A stretch of 10,602 bases of DNA from Bacteroidota bacterium (GTDB lineage Bacteria > Bacteroidota > Bacteroidia > Flavobacteriales > Weeksellaceae), in the NCBI GenBank assembly GCA_023426625.1, contig JAFAAJ010000225.1, positions 1 to 10,602 of the forward strand, read 5' to 3'. The position numbers and the translations under genes were made by a program. This document shows positions 1 through 6,946 of the stretch, in pieces. Within the stretch, counting starts at the first letter, position 1; each line of letters begins with the position of its first letter. The notes beneath the pieces are model-generated. The model made no database searches. It saw only the letters and a program-made list of their open reading frames with translations, and was not told where the DNA came from.

Positions 1-139
1 AAATACCAAGGTAATTTTCCTCAGTGCAAAAAACAACCCGAGAGATATAGAAAAAGGCATGGAAATGGGCGCGGATGCGTATGTTACCAAACCTTATTCC
101 ATCAAAAAACTCATACAGCAAATCGAAGATTTATTTTAA
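1..139 (+). CDS. Response regulator receiver (REC) domain, C-terminal fragment
   Basis: Partial gene entering from the left edge; reading from base 2 gives 45 residues and a TAA at 137-139. The fragment shows the end of a CheY-like receiver domain: a beta-4 strand ending in FLSA, whose Ser/Thr-position residue is conserved, then a GADAYVTKPY segment with the invariant Lys before a cis-Pro, then the last amphipathic helix. Translation stops about 14 residues after the Lys-Pro, so no output domain follows. This is either a single-domain regulator or a protein with a C-terminal receiver, such as a hybrid kinase. The Asp phosphorylation site lies outside the window. The gap to the next gene is 12 bases, so co-transcription with the acyl-CoA synthetases is likely and suggests a role in controlling them; that link is inference. 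Confidence 0.85.
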   Translation, partial: NTKVIFLSAKNNPRDIEKGMEMGADAYVTKPYSIKKLIQQIEDLF

Positions 140-151
140 AAACTGATTGAC

Positions 152-2038
152 ATGAATGCAGATACATTATTTAAAAGAAGCATAGAAGACAAAGAAAATT
201 TCTGGCAGGAACAGGCTAAAGAAATAAAATGGTTCGATTTTCCTACCAAAATCACATCTTTGGACGAAAACAATTACAATCAATGGTTTGAGGATGGAAA
301 ACTGAATATGTGCTACTTATGCATCGACAAACATATTGAAGACGGTTTCGGAGAACAGCCGGCAATTATTTATGATTCTCCCGTTACCAACCAGAAAAAA
401 ACATATACTTTTAACGAAGCACAACAGGAAATTTCAAAATTCGCGGGAGGTTTAACTTCTTTAGGATTAAAGAAAGGCGATACTGCTGTTATTTATATGC
501 CCATGATTCCACAAACCCTTTTTGCCATGTTGGCTTGTGCGAGAATCGGAGTTATTCACAATGTGGTTTTTGGTGGCTTTGCTCCTCATGAACTAGTTGT
601 AAGAATAGACGACTGCAAACCTAAAGCACTAATTACAGCAACCGCAGGAGTTGAGATTGCAAAAAGAATTCCTTATTTGCCATTGGTTGAAAAAGCTATT
701 GAATTAGCGCAGGATAAAGTAGATAACATTATCGTTTACAACAGAAAATTAGTTGACAATCAACATGAAATGTTTGAAGGGTTGATTGATTACGAAGAAC
801 TTGTTCAGCAATCAGTACCTTCAGATTGTGTGTCCGTTGAGTCTACTCACCCACTCTATTTATTATATACCTCCGGAACCACAGGAAAACCGAAAGGTAT
901 AAAAAGAGACACAGGAGGCTATGCTACAGCTTTAAAATTCTCAATGAAATACATTTATGGCGTTTCTGAAGGCGAAACCTACTGGGCTGCATCAGATTTC
1001 GGATGGGCAGTTGGCCACAGTTACTCGGTTTACGGACCATTAATCAACAGAAATACGACCATCATTTTTGAAGGAAAACCTATCATGACTCCAGATGCAG
1101 GAACTTTCTGGAGAATAATTTCGGAATACAAAGTTTCTGTGATGTTCACCGCGCCTACCGCCATTCGGGCCATCAAAAAAGAAGATCCAAACGGAGAACT
1201 GGTAAAAAAATATGATCTGAGCCATTTCAAAAAGCAGTTTTTGGCAGGAGAAAGATGTGATGTTGCCACCCTTGACTGGTTTGCAGAACATATTGGGGTT
1301 CCTGCAATAGACCATTGGTGGCAGACAGAATCCGGTTGGCCAATGTTAGGTTTAATGACTTTTGATGATAGTTATAAAATAAAAAGAGCATCTGCAGGAA
1401 AACCAATCCCCGGATATGACATTAAAATTTTCGATGAAAACGGTTATGAATTAGACCCTCATCATGAAGGTTATTTAGCTATAAAACTTCCTCTTCCTCC
1501 AGGTGCTTTGCTCGGAATATGGAATGATAATGAACGTTTTGAGAAAAGTTATTTATCCCAATACAAAGGATATTATTTTTCCGGAGACGGAGCCATAAAA
1601 GATGAAGACGGTTATATTTTCATTACAGGTCGTGTGGATGATGTCATCAATGTAGCAGGACATCGATTATCAACTTCCGAAATGGAAGAAATTGTTTCCT
1701 CACACCCCGATGTTGCAGAATGTGCAGTTGTTGGAATCGATGATGATTTAAAAGGACAGATTCCTTTTGCTACAATAGTTTTGAAAAACGGAGCAACAAT
1801 TTCAGAAGAAGAGGTAGAAAAAGAAATTGTAAAAGCCGTTCGTGAAAAAATCGGTGCTGTTGCATGTCTTAAAAACGTAATGGCTGTAAAACGTCTGCCT
1901 AAAACACGCTCCGGAAAGATTTTAAGAAAACTCATCAGAACATTATTGGACGGTAAAGAATTTCAGATTCCGTCAACCATTGATGATGAAATAATCATTG
2001 AAGAAATACAAGAAAAATATAAGCAATATGCAGGTTAG
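152..2038 (+). CDS. prpE: Propionyl-CoA synthetase, PrpE/ACSS3 type (AMP-forming acyl-CoA ligase)
   Basis: Cytosolic enzyme of the ANL adenylating superfamily; it activates a short-chain acid (probably propionate) with ATP and CoA through an acyl-AMP intermediate. At 628 residues it has the usual PrpE length. The N-terminal segment with LFKRSIEDKENFW aligns with the PrpE N-terminus and supports the ATG at 152. Visible motifs are the P-loop-like YTSGTTGKPKG at 239-249, GWAVGHSY at 284-291, LAGERCD near 364-370, DHWWQTESGWP at 387-397, hinge motif RVDDVINVAGHR at 494-505, and LPKTRSGK with the catalytic, potentially acetylated Lys589. The QTESGWP and AGERCD signatures are typical of PrpE and of animal ACSS3 rather than of acetyl-CoA synthetase. 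Pocket positions that are Val-Thr and Val in Salmonella Acs are Ala286-Val287 and Ala365 here, giving more room for a longer acyl chain. It sits between a receiver-domain gene and acs. The exact substrate (propionate, butyrate or isobutyrate) is not proven. Confidence 0.85.
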   Translation: MNADTLFKRSIEDKENFWQEQAKEIKWFDFPTKITSLDENNYNQWFEDGKLNMCYLCIDKHIEDGFGEQPAIIYDSPVTNQKKTYTFNEAQQEISKFAGGLTSLGLKKGDTAVIYMPMIPQTLFAMLACARIGVIHNVVFGGFAPHELVVRIDDCKPKALITATAGVEIAKRIPYLPLVEKAIELAQDKVDNIIVYNRKLVDNQHEMFEGLIDYEELVQQSVPSDCVSVESTHPLYLLYTSGTTGKPKGIKRDTGGYATALKFSMKYIYGVSEGETYWAASDFGWAVGHSYSVYGPLINRNTTIIFEGKPIMTPDAGTFWRIISEYKVSVMFTAPTAIRAIKKEDPNGELVKKYDLSHFKKQFLAGERCDVATLDWFAEHIGVPAIDHWWQTESGWPMLGLMTFDDSYKIKRASAGKPIPGYDIKIFDENGYELDPHHEGYLAIKLPLPPGALLGIWNDNERFEKSYLSQYKGYYFSGDGAIKDEDGYIFITGRVDDVINVAGHRLSTSEMEEIVSSHPDVAECAVVGIDDDLKGQIPFATIVLKNGATISEEEVEKEIVKAVREKIGAVACLKNVMAVKRLPKTRSGKILRKLIRTLLDGKEFQIPSTIDDEIIIEEIQEKYKQYAG

Positions 2039-2096
2039 TTCTGAATATACATTACTAACTTTACTACACAAAATATAATTATAAAAGAAAAAAGAT

Positions 2097-4007
2097 ATGA
2101 GACAGTACCAGATCGAAGATCTTCCTGATTACTTTAAACAATATAAAAAATCAATAAAAAACCCTAAAAAATTCTGGGATAACATTGCGGACAAGAATTT
2201 TGTGTGGTATCAACGATGGAGCAAAGTGGTGGATTATGACATGAACGAAGCCAAAATCACATGGTTTAAAAACGCAAAATTAAACATCACTAAAAACTGT
2301 TTAGACAGACATCTTTCAGAAAGAGGGGATAAAACAGCCATTATATGGGAACCCAACGATCCGAATGAAAAAGCACAACATATCTCTTACAACGAATTAT
2401 ATAAAAGAGTCAATAAAACAGCCAATGTTTTAAGAGAAATGGGTATCGAAAAAGGAGACAGAGTCTGCATTTACCTTCCCATGATCCCCGAACTGGCAAT
2501 TACCATGTTGGCTTGCGCTAAATTAGGAGCGGTTCACTCCGTTATTTTTGCAGGATTTTCAGCTTCTGCCGTATCATCAAGAGTAAATGACTGTGGAGCT
2601 AAAATGATCATTACTTCGGACGGAAGCTACCGAGGAAATAAAGTTTTAGATCTTAAAAGCATCGTGGACGAAGCTCTTGAGAAAAGTCCGAGCGTGGAAA
2701 AAGTTCTGGTTGTAAAAAGAACCAACAACGAAATCAAAATGAAAGAAAACAGGGATTTCTGGCTGAATGACCTGTATGAAAAAGCTTCCGCAGATTTTGT
2801 TACGGTAATCATGGATGCTGAAGACCCTCTTTTCATCCTTTATACTTCCGGTTCTACGGGAAAACCAAAAGGAATGCTGCATACCTGTGCCGGATATATG
2901 GTTTATACCGCTTATACTTTCAAGAATGTATTCAATTACATGGAAAATGATATTTATTGGTGTACTGCAGATATAGGCTGGATCACAGGTCACTCTTATA
3001 TTCTTTACGGTCCTCTATTAAACGGCGCAACAACTGTAATTTTTGAAGGTGTTCCAACTTATCCGGAACCCGACAGGTTCTGGGAAGTCATTGAAAAACA
3101 TAAAGTAACTCAATTCTACACAGCACCTACCGCAATTCGTTCATTAGCAAAAGAAAGCACGGAATGGGTTGACAAGCATGATCTAAGCACACTGAAAGTT
3201 ATCGGTTCCGTAGGTGAACCCATCAATGAAGAAGCATGGCATTGGTTCAATGATCATGTCGGAAAGAAAAAATGCCCGATTGTAGATACTTGGTGGCAAA
3301 CCGAAACCGGGGGAATTATGATCTCTCCTCTTCCATTCGTCACTCCGACAAAACCAACTTACGCTACACTTCCCTTACCGGGAATCCAGCCTGTTTTAAT
3401 GGATGATAAACGCAACGAAATTTCAGGTAATCAGGTGACTGGAAATCTTTGCATCCGTTTTCCATGGCCGGGAATTGCAAGAACAATTTGGGGAGATCAT
3501 CAGAGATATAAAGAAACATATTTCACCGCTTTTCCGGGGAAATATTTTACGGGAGACGGTGCATTAAGAGATGAGGTTGGTTATTATAGAATTACGGGTC
3601 GTGTAGATGATGTAATCATTGTTTCCGGTCACAATTTAGGAACAGCGCCAATTGAAGACAGTATCAATGAGCATCCTGCTGTTGCCGAATCTGCAATTGT
3701 TGGTTATCCGCATGATATTAAAGGAAATGCATTGTACGGATTTGTGATTCTGAAAGAAACCGGAGAAGGTCGTGATAAAGAAAATCTGAAAAAAGAAATC
3801 AATCAGCTTATTTCCGACCAGATCGGTCCTATTGCGAAACTGGATAAAATACAGTTCGTTTCAGGGCTTCCGAAAACACGTTCAGGAAAAATCATGAGAA
3901 GGATCTTAAGAAAGATCGCCGAAGGAGATTTCAGCAATTTTGGAGACATCACCACTCTACTCAATCCTGAAATTGTAGAGGAAATTAAAAACGAAAGATT
4001 AGATTAA
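2097..4007 (+). CDS. acs: Acetyl-CoA synthetase (acetate--CoA ligase, AMP-forming)
   Basis: Converts acetate, ATP and CoA to acetyl-CoA, AMP and pyrophosphate in the cytosol, allowing growth on or scavenging of acetate. The protein has 636 residues, close to the 650 usual for Acs. Motifs are YTSGSTGKPKG at 249-259, GWITGHSY at 294-301, the adenine-binding GSVGEP at 370-375, DTWWQTETGG at 397-406, RVDDVIIVSGHN at 502-513, and LPKTRSGK with catalytic Lys598, the site that Pat-type acetyltransferases modify in other bacteria. Val372 and Trp400 match the small acetyl pocket of characterised Acs enzymes. One oddity is GHN at 511-513, where Salmonella Acs has GHR (Arg526, which contacts ATP phosphates). 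The gene follows prpE after 58 bases. That gap contains TAACTTTA at 2056-2063, a one-mismatch match to the Bacteroidetes -7 element, so an internal promoter is possible. A terminator follows directly. Confidence 0.93.
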   Translation: MRQYQIEDLPDYFKQYKKSIKNPKKFWDNIADKNFVWYQRWSKVVDYDMNEAKITWFKNAKLNITKNCLDRHLSERGDKTAIIWEPNDPNEKAQHISYNELYKRVNKTANVLREMGIEKGDRVCIYLPMIPELAITMLACAKLGAVHSVIFAGFSASAVSSRVNDCGAKMIITSDGSYRGNKVLDLKSIVDEALEKSPSVEKVLVVKRTNNEIKMKENRDFWLNDLYEKASADFVTVIMDAEDPLFILYTSGSTGKPKGMLHTCAGYMVYTAYTFKNVFNYMENDIYWCTADIGWITGHSYILYGPLLNGATTVIFEGVPTYPEPDRFWEVIEKHKVTQFYTAPTAIRSLAKESTEWVDKHDLSTLKVIGSVGEPINEEAWHWFNDHVGKKKCPIVDTWWQTETGGIMISPLPFVTPTKPTYATLPLPGIQPVLMDDKRNEISGNQVTGNLCIRFPWPGIARTIWGDHQRYKETYFTAFPGKYFTGDGALRDEVGYYRITGRVDDVIIVSGHNLGTAPIEDSINEHPAVAESAIVGYPHDIKGNALYGFVILKETGEGRDKENLKKEINQLISDQIGPIAKLDKIQFVSGLPKTRSGKIMRRILRKIAEGDFSNFGDITTLLNPEIVEEIKNERLD

Positions 4008-4028
4008 ATACATTAGTACGCTATAGTT

Positions 4029-4054
4029 AAAACGGGTTAAAACCCGTTTTTTTT
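4029..4054 (+). terminator. Intrinsic terminator after acs
   Basis: An inverted repeat, AACGGGTT (4031-4038) against AACCCGTT (4041-4048), forms a stem with four G-C pairs and a very short AA-centred loop. It can be extended outward by A-T pairs and runs into eight T residues at 4047-4054. It lies 22 bases beyond the acs stop codon and should end the acyl-CoA synthetase transcript. No gene converges on it from the right. Confidence 0.9.
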
Positions 4055-4125
4055 GTTTCCGGAAACAGCGGATGAGGTACACTTTCTATTTCAAATTCGG
4101 ATCAAAACAGATAAATTTTATTCAT

Positions 4126-4208
4126 AGATATCTTCAAATAAATTAACACTATGTTATAGATAAAATAAAAATAACTGAATTATATTAAGATATTTTCAAA
4201 ATAATTAA
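4126..4208. repeat. Pair of imperfect 21-bp direct repeats
   Basis: Two copies of a 21-bp motif beginning AGATAT and ending ATTAA lie at 4126-4146 and 4188-4208 and match at 18 of 21 positions. Their starts are 62 bases apart, close to six turns of the DNA helix, so both copies would face the same side. They sit upstream of the candidate promoter of the 121-residue gene and could be regulator binding sites. The region is about 80% A+T, which raises the chance of accidental similarity, so the functional reading is only tentative. Confidence 0.35.
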
Positions 4209-4227
4209 AAATTATTTATTACCTTTA
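4193..4227 (+). promoter_or_regulatory. Candidate Bacteroidetes-type promoter for the 121-residue gene
   Basis: TACCTTTA at 4220-4227 matches the -7 consensus TAnnTTTG of Bacteroidetes except for the last base. A T-rich TTTTC at 4193-4197, 22 bases upstream, could serve as a degenerate -33 element. Transcription would start roughly ten bases before the ATG at 4252. The gene has terminators on both sides, so it needs its own promoter. Confidence 0.4.
4199..4217. promoter_or_regulatory. Perfect 8-bp inverted repeat, possible operator
   Basis: AAATAATT at 4199-4206 and its exact reverse complement AATTATTT at 4210-4217 are separated by three A residues. The site lies just upstream of the candidate -7 element of the next gene, a usual place for an operator that competes with RNA polymerase. 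It has no G or C, so it may also be a low-complexity accident. Confidence 0.35.
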
Positions 4228-4251
4228 AGTACAAATTTTAAAACTAGTGCT

Positions 4252-4617
4252 ATGTCAAATATATTAGCTGGATTATTTGGACATCACAGCGACTACAAAA
4301 AACTCGAAGCCGATCTGGAAAGTTCAGGTTTCGGAACTTCAGATTACATTGTATATCTTGATGACACCCATCATAACTCACAATACATGGCGAGTGTGGC
4401 AGTAAGAGATCCAAGACAGATCGAAAATGCGAAAAATATTTTTGGCTCCAATGCTGTTTTAAAAACTTATTTATTCGAAAATATGAGCATTGATCAGGCT
4501 CATTACGGTAACATTAAAAAATTTATCGACGCCAGAAGCAAAGCGGAAATTCATGACAGTCCGGAAGTAAGAATAAAAGCTTCAAGTAATGGTATCGACT
4601 CTGAAGTAAAATTTTAA
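4252..4617 (+). CDS. Small soluble protein of unknown function, possibly stress-related
   Basis: I do not recognise this 121-residue protein with certainty. It has no signal peptide and no membrane segment, so it is probably cytosolic. Residues 1-90 read like a compact alpha/beta domain: a short strand with Gly-Leu-Phe, a helix (YKKLEADLESSGF), a strand (DYIVYLDD), a strand (QYMASVAV) and a helix (PRQIENAKNIFG). The pattern of a helix ending in SGF followed by a strand recalls the YflT/general stress protein 17M fold, but that is inference from pattern only. The last 26 residues are polar and probably flexible. His residues cluster at 11-12 and 40-41. It forms a single-gene unit with a candidate promoter and repeats upstream and a terminator downstream. 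Codon use resembles the neighbours and gives no sign of transfer. Confidence 0.8.
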   Translation: MSNILAGLFGHHSDYKKLEADLESSGFGTSDYIVYLDDTHHNSQYMASVAVRDPRQIENAKNIFGSNAVLKTYLFENMSIDQAHYGNIKKFIDARSKAEIHDSPEVRIKASSNGIDSEVKF

Positions 4618-4646
4618 TAAGAGAGAAAAAAAATTAATAACCGAAA

Positions 4647-4677
4647 ATCCGTAGAGTATGTCTCTGCGGGTTTTTTT
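4647..4677 (+). terminator. Intrinsic terminator after the 121-residue gene
   Basis: CCGTAGAG (4649-4656) pairs with CTCTGCGG (4662-4669) through seven Watson-Crick pairs and one G-U pair around a five-base loop, followed by seven T residues at 4671-4677. It starts about 30 bases after the stop codon. It isolates the small gene from the downstream (p)ppGpp enzyme gene. Confidence 0.9.
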
Positions 4678-4678
4678 A

Positions 4679-4713
4679 TTGGACCTAAAAATCAAAAAAA
4701 ATTCGTAATTTCG
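4679..4713 (+). promoter_or_regulatory. Weak candidate promoter for the rel-nhaA unit
   Basis: TTG at 4679-4681 and TAATTTCG at 4706-4713 resemble the Bacteroidetes -33 (TTG) and -7 (TAnnTTTG) elements, with one mismatch in the latter and a spacing of 24 bases, at the long end. The site lies between the upstream terminator and the ATG at 4737, the only place a promoter for this unit could be if the terminator is efficient. Confidence 0.3.
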
Positions 4714-4736
4714 TTTGAAATAGGCATTTTACACAA

Positions 4737-6941
4737 ATGAGTTACGATTTAGAACAAGAAAACAAAGAAATTCTTGCAAGATATAAAGACCTGATTTCTA
4801 ACACCTACAGAAGTCTGGATGAAGAGAATAACAAACTGATCAGAAAGGCTTTTGACATTGCATTAGACGCTCACAAAGATCAAAGGAGGAAAACCGGAGA
4901 GCCTTATATTTATCACCCTATTGCCGTTGCCAAGATTGTTGCCACAGAAATAGGTTTAGGGGCTACTTCCATTGCCTGTGCACTTTTGCATGATGTTATT
5001 GAAGACTCTGATTATACTTACGAAGACCTCAAGAAAATTTTTGGGGTGAAGATTGCCAATATCGTGAATGGATTGACGAAGATTTCCATCATGAACCACC
5101 AGAATATCTCGGTGCAGTCTGAAAACTACAGAAAGCTTCTGCTGACTTTATCTGAGGATTTCAGGGTTATCCTAATCAAAATTGCAGACCGTCTTCACAA
5201 TATGCGTACATTGGAAAGCATGGCTCCGGACAAGCAAAAGAAAATTGCTTCCGAAACCGTGTATATCTATTCTCCAATGGCTCACCGTTTGGGTTTATAC
5301 AACATCAAATCTGAACTGGAAGATCTGTCTCTGAAATACAACAATCCGGAAGTTTATAATGAGATTACCGAAAAACTGGAACTGGCAAAAGAAAGCCGTG
5401 AAAGATATATTGAAGAGTTCAAAAAAGAAGTTTCTGAAAGGTTAAATGAAGAAGGACTGAACTTTAAAATCAAAGGTCGGGCAAAGGCCATTTCTTCCAT
5501 CTACCGGAAAATGCTTAAGCAGGGAGTGTCTTTTGAGGAGGTTTTCGATAATTATGCGATCAGAATCATTTACAAATCCGATGCTAAAAATGAAAAATTC
5601 TTAGCATGGAAAATATATTCCATCGTTACGGATGTTTACCACAGTAATCCTTCCAGAATGCGCGACTGGATCACCCAGCCTCGTTCTACAGGATATGAAA
5701 GTTTACATTTAACGGTTCTAGGTCCGGATAAAAAATGGATCGAAGTCCAGATCCGATCCGAAAGAATGGACGAAATCGCTGAAAAAGGCGTTGCAGCCCA
5801 TTACAAATACAAAGAAGGCTACAAACAGAGTTCTGAAGACAGAAATTTTGAAAAATGGGTCACAGAGATCCGTGAAGTTCTGGAACAGCAGCAAAACCTT
5901 TCCACTTCTGAACTTTTAGATAATATCAAGCTGAATCTATATTCAAAAGAGGTTTTTGTATTTACCCCGAAAGGAGAAATTAAAATTTTACCGACCAACG
6001 CCACTGCACTTGACTTTGCATTTGCCGTTCACTCGGATCTGGGTATGAAATGTCTAGGAGCAAAGATCAATGGTAAGTTGGTTCCTATTTCTTACATCCT
6101 ACAAAATGGTGATCAGGTAGATATTCTTTCTTCACAGAATCAGAAACCGAAATCGGACTGGCTGGAATTTGTGGTTACTTCAAAAGCAAAATCCAAGATC
6201 AAAGGTTTCCTTAATTCGCAAAAAAACCAGTTGGTAGAAGAAGGAAAAGAGGTGTTGCAGAGAAAGCTTCGTCATGCAAAAATTAATTTTAATGATGAGG
6301 AGATCAATAAACTTCAGAAATTCTTTAACCTGAAAACTTCCCAGGAGCTTTTCCTTAAATTCCAAAGCAACGAACTGGATGCAAGCAGCCTGAGAAAGTA
6401 TATTGAAAGTAAAAATGTCTTCAACAACCTGCTTTCAAGATTCAGAAAATCACCGTCTAAAAACCAGGAATTTGAAGAACCGAAAGAAACGAATCTGGAC
6501 ATGATCGTCTTCGGAAAAGATGAGGAAAAACTGAATTACAGCTTTGCGAAATGCTGTACGGTGATTCCGGGAGATAAGATCTTCGGATTCATCACCATTT
6601 CAGACGGCATAAAAGTTCACAATGACAATTGTCCTAATGCAATAAACTTACGAGCACAATATGATTACAGGGTGATCCCTGCCAAATGGGTAAATGCAGA
6701 AAGCTTTAAAAACAGAGTGAAGATCGAGATCGAAGGACTGGACAGAATGGGTATGATTAATGATATTACCGCTGTGATCAGTAATTCAATGGGAATGGAT
6801 ATGAAAAGTATGTCTATTGAGTCCAACGACGGGATTTTTATCGGAAGCATTACCCTAGAAGTTAAAAATAAAAGCCAGCTGGAAGAGTCTTTCAAAAAGC
6901 TTAAAACCATTAATGGAGTCTCCAGAGTGAGAAGATTATAA
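4737..6941 (+). CDS. rel: Bifunctional (p)ppGpp synthetase/hydrolase (long RelA/SpoT homologue)
   Basis: Makes and degrades the stringent-response alarmone (p)ppGpp; cytosolic and ribosome-responsive. The 734 residues have the normal long-RSH architecture. The HD hydrolase domain (about 45-190) keeps its metal and catalytic positions: His60 in YHP, His85-Asp86 in HDVIED, and Asp151 in IADRLHNM. The synthetase domain (about 240-350) has GRAK at 247-250, Asp271 in FDNYAIR, GYESLH at 319-324 and Glu336 in IEVQIRS, so both activities look intact. RMRD at 307-310 is the basic version of the RXKD/EXDD motif found in bifunctional Rel/SpoT enzymes, not the acidic RelA version. A TGS domain starts near 405 (VFVFTPKG). 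A CCHC zinc-finger region has Cys606, Cys607, His628 and Cys632. A C-terminal ACT domain spans about 660-734. nhaA follows after 5 bases. E. coli splits these roles between RelA and SpoT; here one enzyme probably does both. Confidence 0.95.
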   Translation: MSYDLEQENKEILARYKDLISNTYRSLDEENNKLIRKAFDIALDAHKDQRRKTGEPYIYHPIAVAKIVATEIGLGATSIACALLHDVIEDSDYTYEDLKKIFGVKIANIVNGLTKISIMNHQNISVQSENYRKLLLTLSEDFRVILIKIADRLHNMRTLESMAPDKQKKIASETVYIYSPMAHRLGLYNIKSELEDLSLKYNNPEVYNEITEKLELAKESRERYIEEFKKEVSERLNEEGLNFKIKGRAKAISSIYRKMLKQGVSFEEVFDNYAIRIIYKSDAKNEKFLAWKIYSIVTDVYHSNPSRMRDWITQPRSTGYESLHLTVLGPDKKWIEVQIRSERMDEIAEKGVAAHYKYKEGYKQSSEDRNFEKWVTEIREVLEQQQNLSTSELLDNIKLNLYSKEVFVFTPKGEIKILPTNATALDFAFAVHSDLGMKCLGAKINGKLVPISYILQNGDQVDILSSQNQKPKSDWLEFVVTSKAKSKIKGFLNSQKNQLVEEGKEVLQRKLRHAKINFNDEEINKLQKFFNLKTSQELFLKFQSNELDASSLRKYIESKNVFNNLLSRFRKSPSKNQEFEEPKETNLDMIVFGKDEEKLNYSFAKCCTVIPGDKIFGFITISDGIKVHNDNCPNAINLRAQYDYRVIPAKWVNAESFKNRVKIEIEGLDRMGMINDITAVISNSMGMDMKSMSIESNDGIFIGSITLEVKNKSQLEESFKKLKTINGVSRVRRL

Positions 6942-6946
6942 TCAAA

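Noticed and set aside
1612..1935. Minus-strand open frame of 107 residues inside the prpE gene
   Set aside because: It lies wholly opposite a well-supported ligase gene, has Ser/Thr/Phe-rich composition typical of an antisense frame, and shows no family motif.
2646..2993. Minus-strand open frame of 115 residues inside acs
   Set aside because: It runs antisense to conserved Acs coding sequence, including the SGSTGKPKG motif, and shows no recognisable domain.
152..4007. Recent tandem duplication of the two ligase genes
   Set aside because: They share the family motifs but differ in subfamily signatures (AGERCD/QTESGWP against GSVGEP/QTETGG) and in most other residues, so they are ancient paralogues of distinct subfamilies.
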